Assembly (NCBI GenBank): GCA_029266495.1
Contig: JAQSWS010000024.1
Location: 1 to 54,557, forward strand
Direction of reading: 5' to 3'
From: Rariglobus sp.
GTDB taxonomy: Bacteria; Verrucomicrobiota; Verrucomicrobiia; Opitutales; Opitutaceae
DNA length: 54,557 nt
Shown here: one piece after another, positions 8,860-17,211 of the stretch
Position numbering within the stretch: position 1 is the first letter of the stretch
Layout: each line of letters starts with the position of its first letter
The notes under the pieces: generated by a model
What the model saw: the letters and a program-made list of their open reading frames with translations, nothing else
What the model was told of the DNA's origin: nothing
Databases searched by the model: none
Program-made: the position numbers and the translations under genes

Positions 8860-10283
8860 TTACCGGAAAACGATACCAATGGGATGGTCGGGAACAGTCA
8901 CGCCCTTGAGAAATACGCGGCCGCCTTGGCGCTTGACTGGCAAATCAAAGGTCTCGCCGGTCCACAGATCCTGCGCGCGAACCGTGTCCGATTTGGCCCA
9001 ATCTGCGTAGATGCGGATATCGGCAACACGCGGTTGCAGATCGCCGCCCGCACGCTCGGAAGACCAAAAGACGAGGACGGGACGTTTTTCCGCATCGATA
9101 AACGCATGGGTTTCGATGGATCCGGGAGCGGCGAGCTTCGCACCGTCCCACGTGACCGGCCATTCGTCGGGACGGGCGTTTTCGAGCAACACGTTGATTT
9201 CGGGAGCCGTATCCATGCGGCTGCTGGAGCGCAGGAAATCGAGGACCCGGCGCACCGCCGCGAATCCGGGCTTGTCGGAGTAGTCCATGTTGAGCAGACC
9301 GAAGTTTTGCTCGGCGTTGTTGCGCAGGCTGCCGTCTTTCTTGAGGGAGTATATAAAGGAATACTCAACTCCGAGAGACAGGCTATCGACCAAGCTCCGG
9401 CGAAGAGGTCGGGCTTGGTCTGCTGGTAGGAAGTGAATCCCCACTCGGTCAGCCAGATCTCGCGCGGGCCGCTGTATCGGCCGGAGGCTGCGCGATAGAG
9501 CCGGATCAGAGAGGCAAACGTGCCGCGCTGGTCGGCGGTGACGAAGCCATCGCGCTTCAGTTGACCGGGGGTGTCGGCCCACGGAAGAATCTCGGCGGTG
9601 AGCTGCATGCTGTAAGGGTGGTCGACCAGACCGTCGACCTGCGGGACAATACCCATCTCAAGCATGCGGTAGTTGGAAGGCGGCACCGATCCCAGTCCGA
9701 TCACCTTCATCTCGGGATTGGCGGACTTGATGGCCTGCGCGGCGGTGTTCAGGAAGGCGACATATTTTCCAATCCATGGTGACACCGAGCCATCTTTTTC
9801 AACGCCGTTCCATTCTCCTCCATGGTATTTCGAAAACCCGAAGTTGTGAGGCTCATTTAAGATCTCGATGCATCCGACCTTGCCTTTGAGCTCTCGCGCC
9901 AGGTTGGCGGCGGCCGCAGCGTAAGCCTTGGCGTCATAGGAATCCGCATACAGTTTGCTGGAGCCATTAAAGATGAGAAGGACTTTGATGCCGGCGGCGT
10001 TGGCGGCGTCGATCCACGCTCGTGTCCGAGCGGGAAGTTCATAAACGCCCTTTTCGCGTTCGTAGTGGTTCCAGTAGAGCTCGTCTCTGATCCAACCGGC
10101 GCCCAGATCGGCGACCTTCGGGATAAGCGTCTCGATGTTCCAATTCGGAAGATAGGGCCCCGAAAGACCGAAGTGGGTGCATACGCCCACACGGTAATCC
10201 AGCGTCTTGGTAGAGGCTATTCCACGATCATGGAAGAAGGCGAACGTAAGCAAGCAGAGTATAAGTGTTTTGGCTTTTAACAT
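8860..10283 (-). pseudogene. Secreted clan GH-A glycosidase interrupted by a one-base frameshift
   Basis: The frame from the ATG at 10281-10283 codes a signal peptide (MLKAKTLILCLLTFAFF, cleavage near IAS). A TIM barrel follows, with acid/base E144 in EILNEP and nucleophile E280 in WLTEWG, a textbook clan GH-A pair. After LFAGA (near 9395) the family sequence continues in the next frame, LVDSLSLGVEYSFIYSL and onward, to a stop at 8860. A single missing base explains this; with it restored the protein would be about 474 residues. The downstream half keeps sensible protein sequence without further damage, so the lesion is recent or is a sequencing error. Both catalytic residues lie before the shift, but the truncated product would lose the last barrel strand and the C-terminal beta domain. 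Confidence 0.8.
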
Positions 10284-10477
10284 AGGATGAGAAAGGGTGC
10301 CGGTAGAAGCGGCGCAGAGATCAATTGAACGTAATTCACGACGGATTCTATGGGACATTTTATAGGCGTCGCGTGGGCTGTCGCCGTGCGTGACCGGCGA
10401 TGGCAACGCACAAAGAATGGAAACGCCCCATCACTCTTTGTCGCGGTGGATGCCGATTGTATCGGGAACGACTACGG

Positions 10478-11296
10478 TCACTGCCGACGCCGGCGGGCTA
10501 TGACACTCATGCCGACGAAAAGCGCCGATACCATGGCCATATTGGAAGGCTCAGGGATCTGGGTGATATAGAAGTTATCGATCCCGATGCCCGCGCTTGC
10601 CGATGATGCCGGGTCAAACAAACGCAACATGACCACGGTGCTGGTCCAGTTCATATCTCCGGCGGAGAACGCTTGCGAGGTGGACAGACCGCCTGCAGTC
10701 AAGGCGATGGTCGGCGTCGTGCCGGAAACAGACAGCGTGGCCGAATAACCGTTACCGGATGTAAATGTAGTCCCCGTGTGAATACCGACATCCTGGCTGA
10801 GATTGCTGCCCACCTGGGTTCCTGCAGTAAGGCTGGAAGTGTTCACCGTGCCGTCTTTGAAAAAACGGAGTTGATCGACTGCGGTGCCTGTGTTGCTGAT
10901 GGTAAGCAAAGCCATCACGTTGTTGCTGAGATTCGTCGAATCCGCAAAGATGATAGCGAGAGAAGAGTTTGCGGTAGCGGTGTAAAAATCGAAACCAGCC
11001 GTGAGATTCAACGTGGTCGAAAATACCGAGTTGGTCCCGCTTGAGCTATCTCCTGGCGTGGTGTCGTATAGATAAGCAACACCCGACGAAGTTGCGGTCT
11101 GTCGGTCATGCACTACAAAATCGTTGGCGACATCGTTCGACGTTTGCGCGGCCGTGCCGCCGAGTAGACTCACGCCGCGGAAATTCGAGCCGAATTGCCC
11201 GGCAGTTTCGAAATCAAAGGACGCACTCTGGGAATATGCATGCAAGGCGGCGAACAGGCCAACGCCGGAGACGAGGAGGGTGTGGGATAGCTTCAT
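10478..11296 (-). CDS. PEP-CTERM sorted surface/extracellular protein
   Basis: 272 residues with a signal peptide (1-22, ending AYSQ) and a C-terminal PEP-CTERM tag: IPEPS, a hydrophobic segment, then RRRRQ. Such tags direct processing at the inner membrane by exosortase and are common in exopolysaccharide-producing Gram-negative bacteria. The body is Ser/Thr/Gly-rich beta sandwich without catalytic motifs. A paralogue with the same blocks (SxDFETAGQ, YDTTPGD, IIFADSTN, FFKDGTV, FSAGD, VMLRLFD) lies 30 kb away at 41620-42426. A LacI-type operator at 11361-11378 lies 65 bases before the start codon, between this gene and the divergent lacI-family gene, so it is probably controlled by that regulator. 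No exosortase gene is in the window. Confidence 0.85.
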   Translation of the reverse strand: MKLSHTLLVSGVGLFAALHAYSQSASFDFETAGQFGSNFRGVSLLGGTAAQTSNDVANDFVVHDRQTATSSGVAYLYDTTPGDSSSGTNSVFSTTLNLTAGFDFYTATANSSLAIIFADSTNLSNNVMALLTISNTGTAVDQLRFFKDGTVNTSSLTAGTQVGSNLSQDVGIHTGTTFTSGNGYSATLSVSGTTPTIALTAGGLSTSQAFSAGDMNWTSTVVMLRLFDPASSASAGIGIDNFYITQIPEPSNMAMVSALFVGMSVIARRRRQ

Positions 11297-11360
11297 GTTT
11301 TTGGGAAGGTGAGGAACGATGAGGATTTTTATGGTTGCGGGCTTTTTTCTAAAGGCACAT

Positions 11361-11378
11361 TTATCTACTCACGATTAG
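11361..11378. promoter_or_regulatory. Probable LacI-family operator between divergent genes
   Basis: The sequence TTATCTACTCACGATTAG shares TATCTACTCACGATTA with 14389-14404, and its first arm is the same as the arm of the near-perfect palindrome at 13314-13339. It ends 10 bases before the ATG of the lacI-family gene and lies 65 bases before the PEP-CTERM gene start, a position that allows autoregulation and control of the divergent gene. Confidence 0.65.
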
Positions 11379-11388
11379 CTTGCACGCT

Positions 11389-12477
11389 ATGGCTGACTAC
11401 AAATTGCCCACCACCCGGGATATTGCGGCGGCGACTGGTTACAGCCAGTCGGCGGTGTCCCACGCCCTGCGCGGAACACAGAACATCTCGGCGGAAACGA
11501 AGGAAAAGATCCTGCGCGCCGCGGGAAAATTGGGGTGGAAGCCCAATCCTTTCGCCTCCGCCTACATGAGCCACCTACGCAGAACGAAAGGTAAATCCGC
11601 CTACCGGGCGAATCTGGCCTACCTCATTTACAATCCGGAATCCGGCCGGGTCACGGACCAACCACCCCACATACAATACTATTTCCGCGGGGCCTCCAAG
11701 CGGGCGCGGGAACTCGGTTATGAAGTCGAGCCGGTGTGGTTGAATGAACCGCATCTCACCCCGCGCCGGCTGAACGGGATTCTTCGGAGCCGAAATATAT
11801 CCGGCTTGTTCGTTCCCGGCGTTGAGGGGCCGGCTGCTGTCCTCAAACAGCTTCAATGGCGTAATTTTGCCTCGGTCGCCATAGGTTTCATACCTTCGAA
11901 ATCGGAAATCCACCGGGTGACTGCGGACACGTTTGATGGATTTGCGCTGCTTTTGGACAATATCCGAAAGCTCGGTTATCGACGCATAGGAGTGGCCGTT
12001 TCCCGCGCCTATGATGAGCAGGTGAATCACGGGGTGTTGTTTCCCACGTATTTCTCGCGCGAACGCTGGCGCGCCGACTGCACCATCGAAGTATGCGATT
12101 TCGCAACGGATCAGCCGCACGAGATTCCAGTCATCCAAGAGTGGCTCCGGGCGTATCGTCCCGAGGTGGTGCTGGGTGAGACGGTGTCCTGGCGAGCCAT
12201 AACCCGGATGGGATGGCGGGTGCCGCAAGATATCGCTTTCGCCAGCGTTGACTGGTCAGCACGGTATGCCGAGATCGCCGGCTTTAATCAAAGGCATGAA
12301 CTGCAAGGGGCATTGGCAGTCGACATGGTCAGCAGCCAGATCACCCACAACGAACAAGGACTGCCGGCCAATCCTCGCGTTGTGCTGGTGGCCGGCTCGT
12401 GGAAGGCGGGGAAGAGCGTGCCGGCGGCGGAAAAACGCACGCGGATCGTGGGATCGGTCAAGATCGATCAAGGCTGA
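11389..12477 (+). CDS. LacI-family transcriptional regulator
   Basis: 362 residues from the ATG at 11389. An upstream TTG at 11380 is possible but less likely. The N-terminal helix-turn-helix with hinge (residues about 6-60: TTRDIAAATGYSQSAVSHAL, then RAAGKLGWKPN) is typical of LacI proteins. A periplasmic-binding-protein-like sensor domain fills about 65-345, so a sugar or glycoside effector is expected. Three copies of a shared operator motif lie within 3 kb: before this gene, before the gene at 12613-13185 and before the gene at 13553-14245. I infer that it controls itself and these neighbours. The cytoplasmic DNA-binding role is sure; the effector is unknown. Confidence 0.92.
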   Translation: MADYKLPTTRDIAAATGYSQSAVSHALRGTQNISAETKEKILRAAGKLGWKPNPFASAYMSHLRRTKGKSAYRANLAYLIYNPESGRVTDQPPHIQYYFRGASKRARELGYEVEPVWLNEPHLTPRRLNGILRSRNISGLFVPGVEGPAAVLKQLQWRNFASVAIGFIPSKSEIHRVTADTFDGFALLLDNIRKLGYRRIGVAVSRAYDEQVNHGVLFPTYFSRERWRADCTIEVCDFATDQPHEIPVIQEWLRAYRPEVVLGETVSWRAITRMGWRVPQDIAFASVDWSARYAEIAGFNQRHELQGALAVDMVSSQITHNEQGLPANPRVVLVAGSWKAGKSVPAAEKRTRIVGSVKIDQG

Positions 12478-12544
12478 CGGCTGTCGGTCTCTGCCGGAGT
12501 CCCTGACCGGAACGTGGTTCACGGACACCGCGTATTATGTAAGC

Positions 12545-12569
12545 GGCGTCCTTCCGAGCGAGGGACGCC
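12545..12569 (+). terminator. Possible terminator hairpin after the lacI-family gene
   Basis: The arms GGCGTCC (12545-12551) and GGACGCC (12563-12569) can form a seven-pair stem with an 11-base loop, 67 bases after the stop codon and before the convergent gene. The following ATTTGT is only a weak T-run, so it may act in both directions or only stabilise the transcript end. Confidence 0.4.
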
Positions 12570-12612
12570 ATTTGTAAAGATACTCTGGCCGGGAGTTCCT
12601 CCTGGTAAGAGG

Positions 12613-13185
12613 TCAGCGCATCAATTGGACTTCTTTGTATTCAACCGCGCCCACCTTGGGGCTGGATTTGGAGTTCAGGACCATGAGCTGCATTTTTTTC
12701 ACTGGGAAATAAAGTCTCCCGTCGTTGGGACCGCCCCAGTGCTGCTTACTTTTGAAGTTCAGTAAATCGAAAATCATGGTCTGCCACTCGCCCGTCTGGG
12801 CACCGGAAAAACTAAGTTGGTGAACCTGGTTCTGTTCATCAATCAGACGCAGGCCAATCATCTGCTGCGCGTTTGCGCGCACCTTGATGCGAAGCTCGCC
12901 GTAACCGGCCGGCATGTCGACGGTGCTGGTCACGAACACGTAATTGCCCCCTTCCGAAAAGTCATAATTGATGACACCTATGGGTCCACCATCCTTGGAA
13001 ATCACATCCAAGGAACCCTTGGCCCCGGGGAATTCGGCCCCGTTAAAAAAATGCCACGTGGTCGCCCCCTCCGACAGGTTTCCCAGCGGTTTTAAATTGT
13101 CCGTCGCTGCCGAGACGGACACGGACACAAGCATCAGCATAGTGAGAGGGGCTACCAGACCAAGGGTTCGAAGCATTGCATTCAT
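12613..13185 (-). CDS. Small secreted beta-sandwich protein, carbohydrate-binding-like
   Basis: 190 residues from the ATG at 13183-13185; the frame opens further upstream without sense. A strong signal peptide occupies about residues 1-27 (MNAMLRTLGLV, hydrophobic run, SVSAA). The rest is one beta-rich domain with alternating hydrophobic positions (GELRIKVRANAQQMIGLRLI, then EWQTMIFDL), like the jelly-roll carbohydrate-binding modules appended to secreted glycosidases. No catalytic motif is seen. A stand-alone secreted binding module next to a prepilin-like gene and a PEP-CTERM gene suggests a surface or matrix role. The near-perfect operator palindrome at 13314-13339 lies 128 bases before its start, so it probably belongs to the local LacI regulon. 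Confidence 0.7.
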   Translation of the reverse strand: MNAMLRTLGLVAPLTMLMLVSVSVSAATDNLKPLGNLSEGATTWHFFNGAEFPGAKGSLDVISKDGGPIGVINYDFSEGGNYVFVTSTVDMPAGYGELRIKVRANAQQMIGLRLIDEQNQVHQLSFSGAQTGEWQTMIFDLLNFKSKQHWGGPNDGRLYFPVKKMQLMVLNSKSSPKVGAVEYKEVQLMR

Positions 13186-13552
13186 GAGGGGAGACGATGG
13201 AGGGTTTAGGATAATGAGTAGGTGGCTGCATTGACGGTGCCCGCCCAAGGGATGGGTCCGTGCCAAGACTGCTGTGCATTCAATGCCTTCGGACCGATGC
13301 AAACAGAAGCGCCTTTTATCTACTCAAGAGTAGATAAAATGAATGTCCGGGTCGTCGCGCTGATGTTACAGATATTTCGCGAATAAAGGCCGGCCGAAAA
13401 CGGGCAGACTGCACTGGAACGACCGGTGATCGCCTGAAGTATTAGGGGTATTTATATACTGGATACGAAATGAAACGACCGTTCGCGAAAAGCAATGAGC
13501 CATTGCCGGTGCGGCTCTCTTCATCCTCGCCGCGCGCGAATCCCTTGCGGGG
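13186..13552. other. Gene-free regulatory stretch
   Basis: This 367-base interval lies between two minus-strand genes. It holds the 26-base operator palindrome at 13314-13339 in its centre. Short frames on both strands here have no protein-like composition, and nothing else is recognised. Confidence 0.6.
13314..13339. promoter_or_regulatory. Near-perfect 26-base palindrome, probable LacI-family operator
   Basis: The arms TTTTATCTACTC (13314-13325) and GAGTAGATAAAA (13328-13339) are exact inverse complements around a central AA. It is the best copy of a motif found also at 11361-11378 and 14389-14404. LacI proteins bind such symmetric sites as dimers. It lies upstream of the secreted protein gene that starts at 13185 and downstream of the prepilin-like gene. 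Confidence 0.8.
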
Positions 13553-14245
13553 TCAATACCCGTTCCAGGTCGAGGATGGGGCCTGGACCTGAGCTGTGGC
13601 CAGGTCCAGGTATCCGACGTGCCCATCCATGAAGGCGAAATGCCGCGATCCCCCGGGGTGGCGCGTTGAATTGAGGGCCGTGGTGGTATTGGAAATCAGA
13701 TCCGACGCCGTGGCATATCCTTCGTCCACAGAATGCCAATAGGCTCCACCTGGGGCGGAGTCCGTGTAACGTCCGGCCCATTCCACGAGCATGTAAACTC
13801 GAGAGGGATTATTTACCGTCAGTAGCTTGCGTGCCTTGAGCAGGCTGCTGGCCGTCGTCATGGCCGGATACGCCGGAGCAAAACTGCACGGCAAAGTGTT
13901 GCTCTTGGGTGCCAAATCGATGGAAGCCTCGTCGGCGGGGCAGGCAAAACATTGCGATTTCGAAATGAATCCTTGGTCGATCAATGCGCGCGCCCAGGTG
14001 CGTCCAGTGTTGATGGGAGTCGTGTTGCCCACGATCGACGGCAGATATCCGTTATTGTCGTTTGCATGAAGCAGCATGGCTACCGAAACCTGCCTCAGAT
14101 TGGATCCGCATTGCGCACGCTTGCTGGACTCCCGCGCGCGCCCGACGACCGCTATGAAAATAGCCACAAGAATTCCAATGATCAGGATGACCGACAGCAG
14201 TTCGACCAAGGTAAAGCCACGGGTATGTCTTTGACAGGATATCAT
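13553..14245 (-). CDS. Type II secretion/type IV pilin-like prepilin (GspG/DUF1559-like)
   Basis: 230 residues from the ATG at 14243-14245. A short positive leader is followed by the prepilin cleavage motif RGFTLVELLSV and a hydrophobic helix to about residue 36, cut by a PilD-type peptidase between G and F with the Glu at position 5 of the mature protein. Then comes a Cys-containing globular domain (QCGSNLRQV, SKSQCFACPADE), ending with HFAFMDGHVGYLD, the H-x-x-x-DGH tail common in the many prepilin-like proteins of Planctomycetes and Verrucomicrobia. These are thought to be pseudopilin-like surface proteins; the specific role is unknown. A TATCTACTC operator lies 144 bases before the start codon. 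Earlier in-frame starts would bury the leader and are rejected. Confidence 0.88.
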   Translation of the reverse strand: MISCQRHTRGFTLVELLSVILIIGILVAIFIAVVGRARESSKRAQCGSNLRQVSVAMLLHANDNNGYLPSIVGNTTPINTGRTWARALIDQGFISKSQCFACPADEASIDLAPKSNTLPCSFAPAYPAMTTASSLLKARKLLTVNNPSRVYMLVEWAGRYTDSAPGGAYWHSVDEGYATASDLISNTTTALNSTRHPGGSRHFAFMDGHVGYLDLATAQVQAPSSTWNGY

Positions 14246-14388
14246 TGGGGAATGAAACGACCGGAGGGGTAGGAGCCGCAGCCGCCGGGTGCGCCAATGC
14301 CGGAATCCGGCCGGCACCCAACGATAACAGCGTTAACTAGAAACTGCCGTCACCATAGCCGCACGCCGCCCGGTGAAGAAGCATCACG

Positions 14389-14404
14389 TATCTACTCACG
14401 ATTA
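14389..14404. promoter_or_regulatory. Third copy of the LacI-family operator motif
   Basis: TATCTACTCACGATTA, identical over 16 bases to part of the site at 11361-11378 and sharing its first half with the palindrome at 13314-13339. It lies upstream of the prepilin-like gene and just after the end of the GH38 gene. Confidence 0.65.
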
Positions 14405-14436
14405 CCCCAGGAGGCCAGTGGCAGGAGCGGTGCCTG

Positions 14437-17211
14437 TCAGGTTTTTTTGGGGGATGAAAACCGCAAAGTGACGATCTCCTTGGGTTTCATTGAAAGCGCG
14501 AACCGTGCCCCGGCCTTCCGGGCGGAACCCGTGGCGCGGCTCTCCAAATCAACCCGGGTGACCAGACTTTCCCTCCATACTTCGGTGCCGGGCAGCAATG
14601 TCACTACGCCCTTCGTGGTGTCCGGGTTGAACAATCGAATTTCGACCGCGTCACCTTCCTGGCGGACGCTGCTGAGCACCGCAGGCCCCTCGAGCACGAA
14701 CAACGAGGACTCGGCCGGAACGCCCGTTCCCTTGCGGCGATAAATCGGCAGATCGAAATTTCTCAATTGCACGGTCCGCACCGACGCGGCCAAGCGCAGA
14801 CCTGCGTCGAAAAGTGAACTCCGACCGACCTTGCCGGTCTGGGGCACGATCCAATAGTTGAAGACCATCTTCCCCTGGACCTGCCCCTCTGGTTGTCCAT
14901 CGGTCAAAACCGTGCGACGCGTGGAGCGGAAAAGTGTTAATGCGATGGAACGGTCGGGCTGATCCCTGACACACGACTCCGGCAGACCGCTCGACACCAC
15001 GGCCAGGCCACGGGTCCCGGCGACCACTGACGTCCACGTTTGCTGAGGCGTGGTTTCCACCGACAGTTCACGGCCGAGATGGTTATCGGCCGGCAGACCG
15101 ATCGGGCGCTCGACTGCGTCGAAGGCGGTGTCCGCCAGATAGGATTTGGCCTCGGACGCCTCGGTCGGGAAGAGCACGCGGAGACGGTGGTCCTTGATCC
15201 GGTTATCCACGCTCGTGACGACCTCTATACGATCACTGTCGGCGCGCAACGTCACCAGATTGTCGACCACCAGCGAGGCCATCCGCTCGGACCGCGTCCC
15301 TTTATCGAACGCAAACTCCTCCGGCAGGTTAAGGGCAACGCGAACCCGGAAGCGGGCAAGCAACGGACCATTGTGGAGCAAGGCGATGTCGGCGTGCGCG
15401 GCGCCGGACACGAAGCACTGGTCGTTGACGGCGTGTCCGTGAAACCAACCGTCGCCGATGTCGGCCGTGTCCTCGAACGTGAGCAGGCGCTCGTAGGTGT
15501 GTCCGGTTCTTTTGTCGGTCACGGTCAGCGAACCGTTGGGCTCGATCATCACGGACAAGAGCGCGTTGGCCATGGAGCGTTCGGTGGTGGCAAGCCCCGG
15601 AGTCAGTGCATGCCGTGTAGGTAGCATGGCCGCTGAAACCGGCCCCGATTTTTCCATCCATGCGCCTTCCTTCACCGTCAGAGTGGTGTAGCCGAGTGCG
15701 GGAAGCTTCAGTCGAAGAGCAACGGTGATGTCGTTGGTTTTGTAACCCTCCGGATACTTGAGAGGATTGATGCGCGCCTTCGTGCGTCCCATTTCCTGGG
15801 TTAACAATTGATAAGCGACTTCCTTGCCGTCGGCCGTATAAATACGAAATCCGGGCTTGGGCTCGAAACCGAAAAACTCCTGATAGGTTCCCCACTCTGT
15901 TGGGATGTGCAGCGTGAGCGTGACCGTCTCGTCGAGCGTTCGGGCCAACGGATTGGCAATCAGCACGCGCAATTCTTTGTCGGTCAGATCGCCGGCAACC
16001 GCCGCCGCGAGCGAGCGCAACGACTCCTCCGTCTGGGCGGACGCGATCTGCCTGGCCTGCGCAAAGCGATACTTCATGTCCTCATGCACTTCGTCGATGC
16101 TGCATCCGCAGATCGAGTCGTGCGGATGATTTTGGAGCAACCAGCGCCAGGCCGCGTCGAGATAACCGCGCGGCGCGGGCGCGCCGGTCAGCAGTGAATC
16201 AAGCACCGAGAAAGGCTCCGCCCACTGGCAGAGCAGGCTCTGGCATTCGGCGTTGGCCTGCTTGATCCACACTCGGCTGGAGAGCACGCCGGGAATCAGC
16301 CACTGAAGGTCCCGGTCGGCCGAAATCCGTGCAGCTTCGCGCAGTTCCCCCTCGACGACGTCCTTTATCTGGTTCTCATGCGCCACAACATCCTCCAAGT
16401 AGGCGTCAAGCGTGCTATGCGCGACCTCATAGGGAAACTCGCCGCCGACCTGCTGCGCGAAGAGCAATCTGTAGTGATCCGCATCATACTCGAGGTGGTC
16501 TCCGCCGTCGAAGATCAAGAGGGGCGGGATGTCGGTGCGCGCCGCTTCCTTGGCCAGAAAGGCCTTGAGGTCGGTCAACGCCTGGCTCTGCTCAAACGTC
16601 GTCCTTGGTTCGGTGCTGCGACGCACGTCCCAGGAATAGTCGCAGTAACCAGTCCGGCCAAAGCGGTAGCAGGGCAGCTCCGTGCCGTCGGCGCCCCTCC
16701 AACGAAAATGTGCCGCCTTGCGGGGTTCGAGACCGCGCCAGATCAAGCCGGCGCGGATGCCGAATCCCTTGGCGATCTGGGGAAGCTGGCTGATGTGTCC
16801 AAACAGATCGCATACAAAGCCCGCCGAGGAGGGCGTGCCTCCGTAGGAACGGGCGATGGCCCGCCCCAGCCGCAGGTTCCGGATGATCGACTCGCCGGAC
16901 ACCAGCCACTCGTCGGGCAAAACATACCAAGGGCCGATGTTTAAACGACCGTTGCGCGCGAATGCCTCCACCTGCTTCCGCCGCTCCGGCCGGATCTCCA
17001 GATAGTCATCCAGGATGATCGCTTGGCCGTCGGTGGTAAAAGGACCGCGCAACGCCCCGCTTTCGATGTCATCAAGCTGTCGATCCAGCAGGTGCACGAG
17101 CCTGCGGCGATAGTCCTGAAATGTCTGATACCATTCCCTGTCCCAATGCGTGCTGAGCACATAGTGAACTTTGCGAGCCGCCGCATTTTTGGGGGCTTTG
17201 TTTTTTTTCAT
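14437..17211 (-). CDS. GH38 alpha-mannosidase of the mannosylglycerate hydrolase type
   Basis: 924 residues. The zinc-binding motif STHWDREWYQTFQDYR (H22, D24), the nucleophile region GFVCDLFGHISQLPQI (D135) and the later NHPHDSICGCSIDEVH motif are typical of GH38 enzymes of the MngB branch, which hydrolyse alpha-mannosides such as mannosylglycerate or small mannans. A lysine-rich N-terminus and no signal peptide point to the cytoplasm. The ATG overlaps the stop of glcF (ATGA, 17208-17211), so it is the last gene of the DeoR-to-GlcF operon and probably translationally coupled. The natural substrate is open; the context suggests a mannose- or lyxose-containing compound. Length is normal for the branch. 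Confidence 0.9.
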   Translation of the reverse strand: MKKNKAPKNAAARKVHYVLSTHWDREWYQTFQDYRRRLVHLLDRQLDDIESGALRGPFTTDGQAIILDDYLEIRPERRKQVEAFARNGRLNIGPWYVLPDEWLVSGESIIRNLRLGRAIARSYGGTPSSAGFVCDLFGHISQLPQIAKGFGIRAGLIWRGLEPRKAAHFRWRGADGTELPCYRFGRTGYCDYSWDVRRSTEPRTTFEQSQALTDLKAFLAKEAARTDIPPLLIFDGGDHLEYDADHYRLLFAQQVGGEFPYEVAHSTLDAYLEDVVAHENQIKDVVEGELREAARISADRDLQWLIPGVLSSRVWIKQANAECQSLLCQWAEPFSVLDSLLTGAPAPRGYLDAAWRWLLQNHPHDSICGCSIDEVHEDMKYRFAQARQIASAQTEESLRSLAAAVAGDLTDKELRVLIANPLARTLDETVTLTLHIPTEWGTYQEFFGFEPKPGFRIYTADGKEVAYQLLTQEMGRTKARINPLKYPEGYKTNDITVALRLKLPALGYTTLTVKEGAWMEKSGPVSAAMLPTRHALTPGLATTERSMANALLSVMIEPNGSLTVTDKRTGHTYERLLTFEDTADIGDGWFHGHAVNDQCFVSGAAHADIALLHNGPLLARFRVRVALNLPEEFAFDKGTRSERMASLVVDNLVTLRADSDRIEVVTSVDNRIKDHRLRVLFPTEASEAKSYLADTAFDAVERPIGLPADNHLGRELSVETTPQQTWTSVVAGTRGLAVVSSGLPESCVRDQPDRSIALTLFRSTRRTVLTDGQPEGQVQGKMVFNYWIVPQTGKVGRSSLFDAGLRLAASVRTVQLRNFDLPIYRRKGTGVPAESSLFVLEGPAVLSSVRQEGDAVEIRLFNPDTTKGVVTLLPGTEVWRESLVTRVDLESRATGSARKAGARFALSMKPKEIVTLRFSSPKKT

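Noticed and set aside
16937-16948. TGTTTAAACG inside the second GH38 gene
   Set aside because: Nine of ten bases match the operator pattern but it lies in coding sequence about 270 bases inside the gene. It is taken as chance, like TGTTCGAACT near 42507.
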